Notes under the pieces: model-generated
The model's database searches: none
Told to the model about the DNA's origin: nothing
What the model saw: only the letters and a program-made list of their open reading frames with translations
Translations under genes and position numbers: made by a program
Shown: positions 42,351 through 53,545 of the stretch, one piece after another
Numbering within the stretch: the stretch's first letter is position 1
Layout: each line of letters starts with the position of its first letter
Assembly: GCF_032118995.1 (NCBI RefSeq)
Contig: NC_092650.1
Location: 21,390,501 to 21,454,500, forward strand
DNA length: 64,000 nt
Reading direction: 5' to 3'
Source: Asterias amurensis
Taxonomy: Eukaryota; Echinodermata; Asteroidea; Forcipulatida; Asteriidae

Positions 42351-45300
42351 TCATCTTCTCTGCATTTTGCGTTCCATTTTCTTTTGTTTCTTATCGTCGA
42401 CCTCCGCAGCAGGAGCAAAAAACCACGGAGCAAGAATAGTTGTCCAGAGAAGGTAAAAAGCTCGGCCTGGAATAACCAACCAGAGGAGCCAAAAGTAGTC
42501 TGTCATGATACTTAGCACTTGGATGACTGCCGTGACGAGTAGAATGTCTTTCACATGCCTGTATGTAAATGTTAAGGTTTTTTTTTTAAGTTGTCAATCA
42601 CCTACTTGTTATCATTTCAAGTGCACCACTTAAAATTATCTTAGCACACTGAACACAGTGACAATTAAAAGCTTTTAAAACGTTAAAAAGTTGAACAATA
42701 AAAAAGTTAAACATTATTATATTAAAAACACGACTACCATAATTACAACAAAACAAATACCATAGAATTAAAGGCAGTGGACACTATTGGTAATTACTCA
42801 AAATAATTATTAAAAACTAACATAAGACCTTTCTTGATGACGAGTGATGGGGAGAGGTTGATGGTATAAAACATTTTGAGAAACGGCACCCTCTGAAGTT
42901 CCATAGTTTTCGAGAAAGAAGAAATTTTCCACGAATTTGATTTTGAGACCTCAAAATCCATCATCTAAACGCACACAACTTCCTGTGACAACTTCCTGTG
43001 ACAAAGGTGTTTTTTCATTCATTATTATCTCGCACGTTCGATAACCGACTGAGCTCAAGTTTTCACAGGTTTGTTATTTTATGCATCTTTATGTTGAGAT
43101 ACACCAACTGTGAAGGCTAGATTTTGACAATTACCAATAGTGTCCAGTGTCTTTAAATGATTCTATAGCTGTGGGCTGCATGAATATTTGATGGAAGATC
43201 ATCCCATACCATGGGAGCAACAACATAAAAAGCATGATTACCATAATATTGGAACAACAATGGAATATTGGAACAACAATCCTTTTAACTCTAAAAAATA
43301 GTTTCAATATTGTAGAATCAACATTGAGACAAACTAAACACCACAATAAACAGTTAACTTGGGAACGGCTTTAGAACAGAAGTATTTATGTCCTTTAAAA
43401 CAATTTACAACTGGTTGGAGTTTTGAAACCAACTCCCCCGAACCACATGTCTTAATATCTCTGAACTTTCACTGAATCAAGAAGTTAAGTGTATAATCAC
43501 TTCTCTTTTGGGAGATTTGGAATTGAAAAGCATAATGAAGGGAATAAATTTCATACAACTAACTATGGGCTTGGAAAACACTACAGTCTACAATACAGGC
43601 CAAAATGCTTGGGCCACCACCTATTCCCAACGTTACATAAAACCTTTCCATGTCCACTTCCCCCTGACAATATACATTCCCTCCCCGTTACCCAGCTCAA
43701 TGTTGACTGGAACGCAGAACATCGTGCCATCAGAAATCAGAACCAACATTGAAACGAGATATAGCCTGGATTGTATCTGATTGGCGCTCAGGGCACTGTT
43801 ATTCGCTCATTGATTTTAACACCAGTATGCAGAGTTATGATAATAATACCTGAATTTATGTTTATAAATATACAAGGTGCTGCTGACACAATCTGCAGCC
43901 AACCATGCCAGAAAGCCCTTGGGCAAACCTGTCAATGAATATTGTACAGGTCTCTTTTTACATGCATTACACAACACCTGGGACCGATGGCTTTACGTCC
44001 CATCCTAAGGATGAGGCAATAGCGGTTAAGCGTCTTGCACAAGGACATAAGTATCATGACCCAGACTCGAACCCACACTCTGCTGATCAGAACACCAGAA
44101 CTTAATTGGTGCACTAAAGATCACTTGGCTATAGACCTTTCTTTTGTTGATAAACAAACCGCCTTGGTTGACATGGTCGGCCGAATGTTAGTAAATCACT
44201 AAATCGTAAAATCAGATGTTTTAACAAAGTTCAACATTTTCTGCAAACTTTCAGTTAAATAAAATACCTCTCATAATTAGTTGTTTTGTTTTAAACAAAA
44301 TCAACAAATTTGGTTACATTGTTACCAAAAATAGTGATCTTTTCTTGATTTGCACTTATGGCTTTCCATAGTTTTCCAATCTGGGTTGGCAAAAACTCGG
44401 GCTGTGACGTTGCAAAAGAAAGGTCTATTACCTACAAATCTAGGTCTGAGGTGCGTTTTAGCGGCCATAACCAAAACTGTTTCAGTTGAACTTTCCACTG
44501 GTTGATCACTGGCCATAGGCTGAAACAGTTATTGGTTACAGCCGTGAAAACACACCCCAGGGGTTGGGTAGGAGAAAGGTGAAGATTGAAACTCACTCAG
44601 CCATGCCATTCTCCATGTTTAGGTCTACACCTCCGTCCACCACTGAGCCTGTTGATGAGTATTTAGCCTTGGCCATAAAGGCCATAAACTGGTAACAGCC
44701 GAAGTACACAGAAGATGCAAATATCAACAACAGCTGAGGTAAGGGGGAAAAAAATGTAAACAACAAACAAGACATTGTAAGGCAATGTATATCATCAAAC
44801 AGCATTGTTTAAACTTTTCACGTGGTTTGACAAGAATTGAGATGTCTAAAACTTTAATTCATTAAAACAGCGGCCCAACATTTTTTAGGCCGGCACCCAG
44901 ATGGTACTATGTGTGTTCTCAACTGCTTTGACCTCTCCTACTGAATACTGAGTCAGATTTTAAATGACAAAATCAACAGAGGTTGAGGTGCAAATTTTGA
45001 GACTCTGATGATCAGAGTCCTGATCAAATACATGAAGAAAACATTAAGACGACAATAACTTTGGAGAGCTGAAGGTAGGAATTTATATTTTTCTTAAAAC
45101 AGTCTAGATTTTAAAACCCATCTCAAAACATTCCTTTTTAAAAGACATTATCTTTGACAACTTTACATTAAGTGTTATATTGGTGTTTATCTCGTATTGG
45201 TGTTTGTCGTATGTTTTTGTCGTTCTTATTGTACAATGTAATTTTGCTGTATTTTGCTTACACTTTTTAGCTTAAAATATGAAACATACTGTACAGCGTT

Positions 45301-47132
45301 TTGAGATTTTTTATGTAAGACGCTATATTAGAAATAAATTACTATTATTAGATTGTAGGATGGAGGTAAACATGCACCAGGCAAGAAGTTCTAAAAAGAT
45401 TCAGTAGGCCCTACTACATGTAAAGCCGCGGATGGCTCTTTGTTTTACATTCAGCAAAGCAAGCTGTATTGGTCAGAACAAGAGTAGAAAGCCTGGTTTT
45501 ACACTCACACACCCCAGTATAGGAGGAACCGGGTCAAATTTTGAGGAACAATTCCAAAAAGCATTCAACTGTTTGAACGAGAAGTTGAGGGTAATTTTCA
45601 GAGGCTTTATGATTATTATCACAGAATGACCACAAATAAAACTGTTTGTCAAAATTATACTCACCCAGTGTAGCCACGTAAAAGATTCTAGCCACCATAG
45701 AAGACGAACGACGACATACGCAGCACTTGCCCCAAACATGATGTTACGGTAATAGATCAGCGTTTGTTTGTTCTCCTCTGCAATCTGTTTCTGACCTTTC
45801 GTTGCTACTTTACCCTTAGGCTGTACCAAGAAAGAAAAAAACAAAAACATTTAAAAAAAAAGAGAGAGAGAAAAAGTTTGTCTTTTTACTTGGTTAAAAT
45901 AGACATCTTTTCCTACTGTTAAAGACACTGGACACCTTTGGATTAGTCCAGAATGGTTTAGTCCAACTCGACCGCGGCTCGGCGATTTGTCAATGCAATA
46001 AGCCGGTTTGAGGTATGGTGGACGTGATACGCGCACGTCACACGCCGCGACTGATGCCACGCTCACCATGTTGGTGGCCATTAGGTTTACGAGTAAACGC
46101 CGCGTTGCCTAAAATGCGCACTTCACTGAATAACATACGTTCTATTTCTATGGTCAATACGCACAAATTTACCACAACTTTACAGTGTTGTAGCATTGTG
46201 TCCGCCATACCTCAAAAAGGCTTATAGGCGGTTCAGCGCTTGGTGACTAAAAAATAAAGCGTTTGCAAAGCGATGCAACAGGTTCAAAATATGGAACTGT
46301 GAGTTTGCTCCGAAATCTGGTAAGTTTTTCACCTTTTTCTTCAAAAATATTTTCTCAATGGTGTTTTGAGTGATCATTAGACATTGAGTGGTAAAAATGG
46401 GGCAAAATTGGTGACTAGCTGTCAAAATTATCTGCGTTGGACCAGATTGTCGTTTGCCACTAGAGAGAATTTCGTTATCGCAACTACACCCCATATTCCC
46501 AGTGAGTGAGTTACACTGGGTCATGGTCTATCCATGTCATGGTCGTAGGTAGCCCAACTTGACTTGTGTTGTGTGGCCAAGGCTAGCTGAATCCTTAGGG
46601 TTCAGCTAGCCTTGGCCACACAAGTGGGGCTAGGTCGTAGGAGGGTCGTAGAATGTCGGGAGGGTTGTATACTCAAAGAGTGTCAACAAGACGAGGTTAC
46701 AATTATTTACAAAATACAATAATAAAAATAAAACAAGTTGTTGAGGCCAGTGGGACAGAGCTAGCGACCCATTATGTATGGAAGCTCAACCCATAGATGA
46801 TGCGCTTAGGATAGGAAAGGAAAAGTCAAAAATATAATAATATAGTCTAGACTTACCAACGAGATATCCCTTTTGTAAAAACGAGTTAAAAGGTGGTGGT
46901 GCCAAACGGAAAGTTATCCGTAGGAAGCACAAACATTTATTTAACATTTCTTCACGAAACTGGTGCAGCACTACATCCCACTATGCAATGCATGCCATAT
47001 GCATGCACACTGACCTGTCACATCACAATAAATATCATACAAACCACCCGATAAACAAACCTTTAATTTCATTATGTATCAGTTATTCGGTACATCATCA
47101 ATTACATGACAATTCTAGATACTCACCGCCAT
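42351..47132 (-). CDS. TMEM208: Transmembrane protein 208 (TMEM208, SND3 homologue)
   Basis: Five parts of the human protein align in order. Four minus-strand coding exons were found: 47127-47132 (ATGGCG only), 45665-45820, 44597-44733 and 42351-42558. They total 507 nt, or 168 aa; human has 173. Exon 1 ends in GTGAGT, and the second exon continues PKGKVATKGQKQIAEENKQT. Hydrophobic segments lie at about 28-50, 53-75 and 104-145. Conserved landmarks are VDGGVDLNMENGMAE, PGRAFYLLW and a Lys/Arg-rich tail ending KMERKMQRR. The family sits in the ER membrane and helps SRP-independent targeting of membrane proteins, by homology to yeast Snd3. The introns hold two MITEs, a SINE and a LINE tail. The 6-base first coding exon is too short for automatic ORF finding. 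Confidence 0.95.
42770..43156 (+). repeat. MITE family A, complete
   Basis: Termini AAAGGCAGTGGACACTATTG and CCAATAGTGTCCAGTGTCTT. Located in the last TMEM208 intron. Confidence 0.88.
43860..44125 (-). mobile_element. tRNA-derived SINE fragment, minus strand
   Basis: The minus strand has GTGTGGGTTCGAGTCTGGGT (B box) and the body TAGGATGGGACGTAAAGCCA shared with the SINE at 2290-2705. The 5' head is disturbed by an element starting at 44130. Confidence 0.65.
44130..44431. repeat. MITE-like element with AGACCTTTCTTTTG ends
   Basis: ATAGACCTTTCTTTTGTTG on the left is inverted on the right as TTGCAAAAGAAAGGTCTATT. The interior has no ORF. Located in a TMEM208 intron, abutting a SINE. Confidence 0.65.
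45085..45352 (+). mobile_element. 3' end of a non-LTR retrotransposon (LINE) or its SINE partner
   Basis: A run ending GCGTTTTGAGATTTTTTATG, ACGCTATATTAGAAATAAAT and ATTATTA resembles the 3' tail of CR1/L2-like elements. No coding part is present. Confidence 0.5.
46568..46623. repeat. Short perfect hairpin
   Basis: TGTGGCCAAGGCTAGCTGAA and its exact inverse TTCAGCTAGCCTTGGCCACA are separated by only 8 bases. Located in TMEM208 intron 1. Confidence 0.8.
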
Positions 47133-47398
47133 GATTATATGATATTTGTAGTTCTCTACAAGATAAACTGTGCTGGTGGTACTGGTCGCAGAACTTCGTT
47201 CGCGTGTTTGATTTATTTTTAAGTCGTCTGAATTTTTTTTACGGAGCGCCCTCTACTTTGCTCGATAATGGAAAAGCCTGCCGACCCCATCGATCGCAGG
47301 AAAGCACTAAATACTAAGAGAATACCCGAGCGAGAATGACCTTATGACGTCATTTTGCATATGCTTGCATCTTTTAGACATGAAAATATTAACAACCA
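47133..47398. other. TMEM208 upstream flank
   Basis: Probable promoter side of TMEM208. It includes AGCGCCCTCTACTTTGC and CGATCGATGGGGTCGGC-like GC-richer DNA just upstream of the ATG; no TATA box was recognised. Confidence 0.35.
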
Positions 47399-47642
47399 GG
47401 GCCCAATTCCATAGAGCTGCTTAAGCAAAAATTTTTGCTTAAGCAAAAATTTCATTGCTTAGTAAAATCAGATTACCGGCCAAGACTCCACTCAATTGTA
47501 ATGCTAAGTAAACAACAGCTTAATACTAGTCATAAGCAATGTATATGGCAGGAAATTTTGGCCAGTAACATGTGTAAAATAAGCGAGCTATTTTCGTGCT
47601 TAAGCAAATTTTTTGCTTAAGCAGCTCTATGAAATTGGCCCC
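47399..47642. repeat. MITE family D (GGCCCAATTCCATAGAGCTG) inserted in a tandem repeat
   Basis: Inverted ends AGGGCCCAATTCCATAGAGC and GCTCTATGAAATTGGCCCCA; GCTTAAGCAAAAATTT motifs inside. It splits the first unit of the 120-bp tandem array: ATATTAACAACCAG precedes it and GTCCTAGTGG follows it, and these adjoin directly in intact units. Confidence 0.85.
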
Positions 47643-48172
47643 AGGTCCTAGTGGTTAGTCCACTCTTATGTAACAACTCCCCAAACCTGCTGCTACAAAT
47701 GTACTTAAATAAAGAGGTCTGAAGCAGTGCTTGCATCTTTTAAACATGAAAATATAAACAACCAGATCCTAGTGGTTAGTCCACTCTTATGTAACAACTC
47801 CCCAAACCTGCTGCTACAAATGTATTTTAATATAGAGGTCTGAAGCAGCTGATCTTTTAGACATGAACATATTAACAACCAGATCCTAGTGGTTAGTCCA
47901 CTCTTATGTAACAACTCCCCAAACCTGCTGCTACAAAATGTACTTGAAAGGTCTGAAGCAGTGCTTGCATCTTTTAAACATGAAAATATAAACAACCAGG
48001 TCCCAGTGGTTAGTCCACTCTTATGTAACAACTCCCCAAACCTGCTGCTACAAATGTACTTGAATAAAGAGGTCTGAAGCAGTGCAATTGCATCTTTTAA
48101 ACATGAAAATATAAACAACCAGGTCCTAGTGGTTAGTCCACTCTTATGTAACAACTCCCCAAACCTGCTGCG
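47643..48172. repeat. Tandem repeat, about 120-bp unit, about 4.4 copies
   Basis: Each unit runs from GTCCTAGTGGTTAGTCCACT through AACTCCCCAAACCTGCTGCT and GAGGTCTGAAGCAGTGC to AAACATGAAAATATAAACAA. A further partial unit (47365-47398) lies left of the MITE. The 169-residue minus-strand ORF is a by-product. Confidence 0.93.
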
Positions 48173-48364
48173 TGGGTGATCGTCGCGAACCGTGCCGGAA
48201 TGTTCCGAGAGCACACGAAAAGTTCCGAACCGCTGTAGAGGTTAGTTTTTAGTGCCTTCCTCGATGGCAAATCACTAAAAACCAATTCATTCATTCTTTC
48301 AAATTCATTCAAATTCATTCATCACAGTGGAAACATTTCACAAAATAACTCCATTTATACGCGT

Positions 48365-50190
48365 AAAGTGTGTGTGAACTGTGAGAATCCACTCATCGCC
48401 AAAAATAACCCGCATTATGCGGGTACACAACACGGGCCGAGAGTCTCCGGTTTGGGGGACAAATGTGCACAAAGATGCGTGCCAAAATACACCCTTTGTA
48501 CTGTACAAAGTGAGGACCTTTTCTGCGGGGTGATGTGTGCACGTTGTATGGTCACTCAGTGCCTAAAATATCACTCATTACACGGGTACACCACACGAAA
48601 TGGTGTCCGGTTAGGGAGACAAAATTGTGCACATCCTAACGGAAAGTTATTTCTCGCTTTCAAAGGCTTTGAACCGTATATTTGGCGACCTTTTTACGGT
48701 TAAATCTGTGCACGTCCTTATATGTTCCCACCACTCCTAAAATATCACATATTTAGCGAGTACACTGTCCCCCTGTGCCGCGGAATAGGGAGACAAAAAT
48801 TGTGCACATCACAACGGAAAGTTATTTGCTCATCACACTCACTTTGAACCGTAGAAGTGAGGACCTTTTATGCGTAATAATGACTGCACGTTGTATGGTC
48901 ACTCAGCGTCCAATAATAACCCTTAAAATACGGGTACACAATGCAGCAGCTAACCGCCGTGTAGGGAGACAAATTTGTGCACATCTCAATAGAAAAGTTT
49001 TCTAATAAGAAATCAGCATTGTACCGTACAAGTGAGGACCTTTTCTTACGGGATGATGTGTACACGTTGTATGGTCACTCTCACCGAATAAAATAACTCT
49101 TATTGTATGGTACGGGTACACTACGCGAAAGTATCCGGTTAGGGATCCTGACGGAAAAGTTATTTCTCTCGTTCTGCGGCTTTGTACTGTACATTTCGGG
49201 ACATTTTCTACGGTTAGATCTGTACACGTTGTATGGTCACTCAACGCCTAAAATATTTAGTATTTTGCAGGTGCATTATGCCACTATAGGGGGACAAAAT
49301 TGTACACACACCATAATACAGAAAAAATATTGTCTCGTCACACATTTTGTACCGTACAAGTGAGGACCTTTTCTACGGGGTGATGTGTGCACCACACCAC
49401 GTTGTATCATCGCCTAAAATAACCCTCATTATACGGGTACACAATACTGCGACTACTCGCCGCGTAGGGAGACAAATTTGTGCACATCTCAATGGAAAGT
49501 GTATATCACAAGAAACAACCATTGTACCGTACAAGTGAGAACATTTTAACGGGTAAAATGCGTGCACGACTTAACTGTCTACATAGTAATTAAGGGGGGT
49601 TTGATCGAAACACTCAGACTTTGTACCGTAGAAATGAGGACTTTTCTACGGGGTGATTTGTGCACGTTGTTATGGTCACTCTCAGCGGCTAAAATAACCC
49701 TTTATTGTACGGTACGGGTACGGCACAAAGTAAGAGACAAAATTGTACACATCTTAGCGGAAAAGTTAGTTTCCCATTTGGTGGCTTTGTATCGTGTATT
49801 ATGGGACCTTTTTACGGTTAAATCTGTGCATGCTGTATGGTCACACAATGCCTAAAATATTGACTATTTTGCAGGTGCATAGTGCCACTATAGGGGGATA
49901 AAATTGTACACACCATAAAGGAAAAGTTATTTTCTCTACGCACATATTTTGTACCGTACAAGTTAGACCTTTTCTAAGGGAAAAATGTGTGCACGTTTGA
50001 TGGTCACACAACACGTAAAATATTGAGTATTTTGCAGGTACATGATGCGGCTGGTGTAGAGGGGACAGAGAATTGTGCACATCACAATGGCAGAGATATT
50101 TTCTAAACTCACACACATTGTATTAAAAAGTGAATACCTTTTTTTGTGAGCACGTAGTAGGGTCACTCACAGCTCATGAAATATCCCTCA
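48365..50190. repeat. Diverged satellite, about 170-bp unit, about 11 copies
   Basis: The landmark GAGGACCTTTTCTACGGGG and its variants occurs near 48511, 48685, 48861, 49033, 49200, 49363, 49533, 49636, 49803, 49964 and 50134, mostly 161-176 bp apart. Each unit also has GTGCACGTTGTATGGTCACT, CCTAAAATA and GTAGGGAGACAAATTTGTGC forms. Several short ORFs in it are shadows. Confidence 0.9.
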
Positions 50191-50749
50191 TTAAGTGATT
50201 ATTTATACCTGCTGCAGTCGAACAACGCATGGAGGTTGTTGCTGCACAGCGTAAAAGGCGATGGAGGTTGTTGCTGCACAGCGTAAAGGTGACCAAATTG
50301 CACACATGATTAAAACTAATCTTTTCAATGAAATGGATTACAAGCTGCTGTGGCGCAGTCTGCTGCCAATCAGACCAGGAACACCCCCTTCTCTTTGCGA
50401 TGGGTGCACTGGGTTCTTTAAGTTCTGTTTTTTTTATTTTTTTTTTATTTAGCCCCAGAATATTTTTGCTAGTATTGTTGTAAATGATGTTTTGAACCTA
50501 CATGTATATGAAACCGGTTTATAAAATAATTTAAAAAAAAGTCTATAGCAAACACAACACCGAAGAAGAAACTGTTACAAAAAGTACGGCTTTCTTTGTA
50601 CAAAATTACTTTAATTTTTATTGATCTCACTAAACCTTGTTAGAAGTTCCTTACAGCTGCAATGCATCAAACAATCTAAATTTTAATTGTTTTAACCCGC
50701 AATAATATTTGCTTGAATCAATTAATAACCAATCAATTTACTGCTTGTT
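50191..50749. other. Short repeat fragments, no gene
   Basis: GGAGGTTGTTGCTGCACAGC occurs twice in tandem (50231-50283). A segment near 50340-50420 (CTGCTGCCAATCAGACCAGG) resembles 55430-55490 and is probably a SINE body fragment. Otherwise AT-rich. Confidence 0.45.
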
Positions 50750-51066
50750 AAAGGCAGTTGACAGAATTGGTAATTACTCAAAATAATTATTAGCATAAAA
50801 CCTTACTTGGTAACGAGTAATGGAGAGAGGTTGGTAGTATAAAACATTGTGAGAAACAGCTCTCTCTCTCTCTTGATTTCGTGACCTCAGGTTTAGAATT
50901 TGAGGTCTCAAATTGACAAGGGCGTTTTTTTATTCATTATCTCGCAACTTCAACCACCAATTGAGCTCAAATTTTCACAGGCTTGTTATTTTATGCATAT
51001 GTTGAGGTACACCAAGTGAGAAGACTGGTCTTTGACAATATTACCAACAATGTCCAGTGTCTTTAA
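50750..51066 (+). repeat. MITE family A, internally shortened
   Basis: Starts AAAGGCAGTTGACAGAATTG and ends ATGTCCAGTGTCTTTAAAC; the middle GAGACCTC part is reduced. Confidence 0.8.
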
Positions 51067-51590
51067 ACAAAGTCTTTTAGTGTTGTTTTTCTAACAGAAT
51101 GATTCAAAGTTCATCAAAGTATTTATTAGAAATGTTGTGCTAAAATAACATTTTAAAATTTGGAGTTAAATAACTTCGCTCAAGTTTGAAGTAAAAGAAA
51201 ATTTGACTATGAAAAATAAAGCAGTTATTAACCCTCACCCTCCAAAATCTTCCCAAATACCTTTAAAGCTGCCAGATTGTGTCGGATTGAGGACTACTGA
51301 CCCAAATAAGAATTGATTATGGCTGGACCAGGAAAACTAACCTCATCCAAGTCCAAACAAGTTGGTGTTTGGTATAAACAAAGACATTTATTTGGTCAAT
51401 CGCTCAACTGTGTTATACAATTTGCTGGTATTGTGAAGAAAATTTGAAGTCTTGCTTTTAATGCACCAAGTTACAATCCTTCAGGTAGTTTTAAAATGAG
51501 AAACTTGGTTTTACAGTTTTGAAAAGGAAAAATTAGATAATGTAAAACAAAGAGACTAACACTTTCAAATGCATAAAGTTATCCGATTAA
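51067..51590. other. AT-rich intergenic DNA, nothing seen
   Basis: No ORF, no inverted ends and no recognisable RNA gene. Confidence 0.4.
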
Positions 51591-51961
51591 AGCCATTGGA
51601 CACTTTCGGTAAACAGTATTGTCCAAGGCCCACACTTCATGTATCACAACTTATATATAAAATAACAAAGGTGTGAAAATTTTGGCTCAATCGGTCATCG
51701 GAGTCGGGAGAAAATAACGGGAAAACCCACCCTTGTTTCCCCACGTTTCGCCGTGTCATGACATTTGTTTAAAATAAATCCGTAATTCTTGCTATCGAGA
51801 ATTGATGTTGTTTTAATGTTTTCTCAAAAAGTAAAGCATTTCATGGAATAATATTTCAAGATAAGTCTTTCACCATTACCTTCTGTAAACCCTGTGAATT
51901 ATTTGTAAATCTGTGAACTTTTAATTCATTGTCTGTACCGAAAGTGTATAATGGCTTTAAG
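51591..51961. repeat. MITE family B (AAAGCCATTGGACACTTTCG)
   Basis: Left terminus AAAGCCATTGGACACTTTCG, right terminus CGAAAGTGTATAATGGCTTT. The interior carries TCAATCGGTCATCGGAGTCG and TTCATGGAATAATATTTCAA, also found at 1060-1395. Confidence 0.87.
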
Positions 51962-52670
51962 GTGAAATAAAGAGTTAAGGTCCATACTTATTATCACGTT
52001 CCAACTATATCCAATTCCAGACATGTACTTATTGAATTACCAGGATTTGTGAGAAACAAATAAGGAATTTGAGTTCTAATTTTGCTCTTTTTTTTCCCCC
52101 TAGAAGCAGCAAAATACTTCAGAGTGCATAAAGTCAAAAGAAAACTTTCCAGAAACACAAAACAACCGCCTCAATCCCACAACAATACAATCACATTCCA
52201 CAAGGAATCCTAACCAAGGAACTATTGAACAATTATTTACAAGTGATGAACAAAAAGAATTAAGGAAAACAAAAAAGGGGACCTATGTACAATGAAGTAT
52301 TTTAATACAAGGCATGAGGCCAGTTGCTGGCCACTTTAAAAAAAGCTATACATGATTCAGGAATTGAATCTCTCCTCGTGAACAAACATTTGGTTAACAA
52401 TCACCTTCACATCCACTATCTTACATGCGATATATTTATTAATGGAAAGCAATACAAGTGACCAAAGATTTGCATCTTTAAGTGAACTTTTAAAAGGTGC
52501 AATCGTTGTGGGAGATTTGGAATTTTATCACAGAAATTGTGCATAGTTTGATCCTTGCCGCGCAAGAGGACGACAAATTATCGCGGAAACTGCTGTTCAA
52601 AATAACCACTTGGTGAATTTACTGCTGCATGGTTTTAGGACAAGCATGGCAGATTGGCCCTACACTTTAG
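51962..52670. other. SF3B3 downstream flank, nothing recognised
   Basis: AT-rich DNA without ORF or repeat ends. TGGGAGATTTGGAATT near 52511 also occurs near 43508, so part of it may be an unclassified dispersed repeat. Confidence 0.35.
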
Positions 52671-53042
52671 AAGGCCGGTTCATACTCGCTGCGTACTCAC
52701 TGCATATGCAGCGCGCTGACCCGTTTTTGAAAGTCTGCAGTGCGTAAAAGGAAGCGCAGTGCGTAATTGTTTTTCGCAAATGCGTATGAACTTTTCAAAA
52801 TGAAAATAAGGTCGTACACACTAATCGGATGCATAGTCGAACGAATTGAAATATTTTAACATTTTGTCGGATGTGTAAGCGCAATTTGAGTGAATAATGT
52901 CTGTGAATAACATCGTTCGTTTCCGCGTGCGAACGCAAACTTAATGCGTATTTATTTTTTATTTTGACTAAGTATGAACGCTAAATCAAATTTCGAATTG
53001 TCTGGTTCATGCACGCAGTCGCAGCGAGTATGAACCAGCCTT
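52671..53042. repeat. MITE family G (GGCCGGTTCATACTCGCTGC)
   Basis: Left AAGGCCGGTTCATACTCGCT and right GCAGCGAGTATGAACCAGCC are inverted ends. The interior is rich in AATGCGTAT/ACGCAT motifs; no ORF. Confidence 0.82.
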
Positions 53043-53229
53043 GGTGGAACAGCAGTTCGGGCTGCTGAACTTACTAGATCCATTCGTGAAGAATAATGTT
53101 TTTCATTCTACACTTGAAGAAAGAGATCTGTAGCATACTTTCTCAAGATCAGGGTTTGACCTTTACTTTTTCAGTGACTTGCCAGCAGGACAATTTCAAT
53201 AGACCACCAATTTGTTCACTCGTCCATAT

Positions 53230-53335
53230 TTTAATTTGGGTTTCAACAAATAAAGAATTGACCGACGCGGGACTTGAACCAACGACCTTCGGATTTACGT
53301 ACCAGTGCTCCATCAACTGAGCCATCCAGCCCTTT
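53230..53335 (-). mobile_element. tRNA-like SINE head, minus strand
   Basis: Minus strand: GGGCTGGATGGCTCAGTTGA (A box), then GTCGTTGGTTCAAGTCCCGC (B box) 45 bp later and CTTTATTTGTTGAAACCC after it. The acceptor-stem ends do not pair well, so I take it as a SINE, not a functional tRNA. Confidence 0.6.
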
Positions 53336-53545
53336 GTTGGTGGTCTCCCTATTTTATAAAAACTAAAGACCATTTATAACGCAGAACTGCCCAGTTTGAC
53401 AATGTGCTACTGGTGCTCAGCTGTTAACAAAAATTGTATCTGCAAACCACGGAGAGCGCTGATGGTTTTCTGGAAGATACAACAGCGGTTCTACAGTCTC
53501 AGGTTGGTGCTTGATTTGATTGTCAGTAGAGGAAAGTGGAAATGT

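Noticed and set aside
47705-48214. 169-codon minus-strand ORF with internal repeats as a repeat protein
   Set aside because: The 120-bp tandem repeat is a multiple of three in most units, which makes a repetitive open frame by chance; no start context or homology.
53255-53330. Functional tRNA gene on the minus strand
   Set aside because: A and B boxes are present but the two acceptor-stem strands do not pair, and a SINE-like tail follows.
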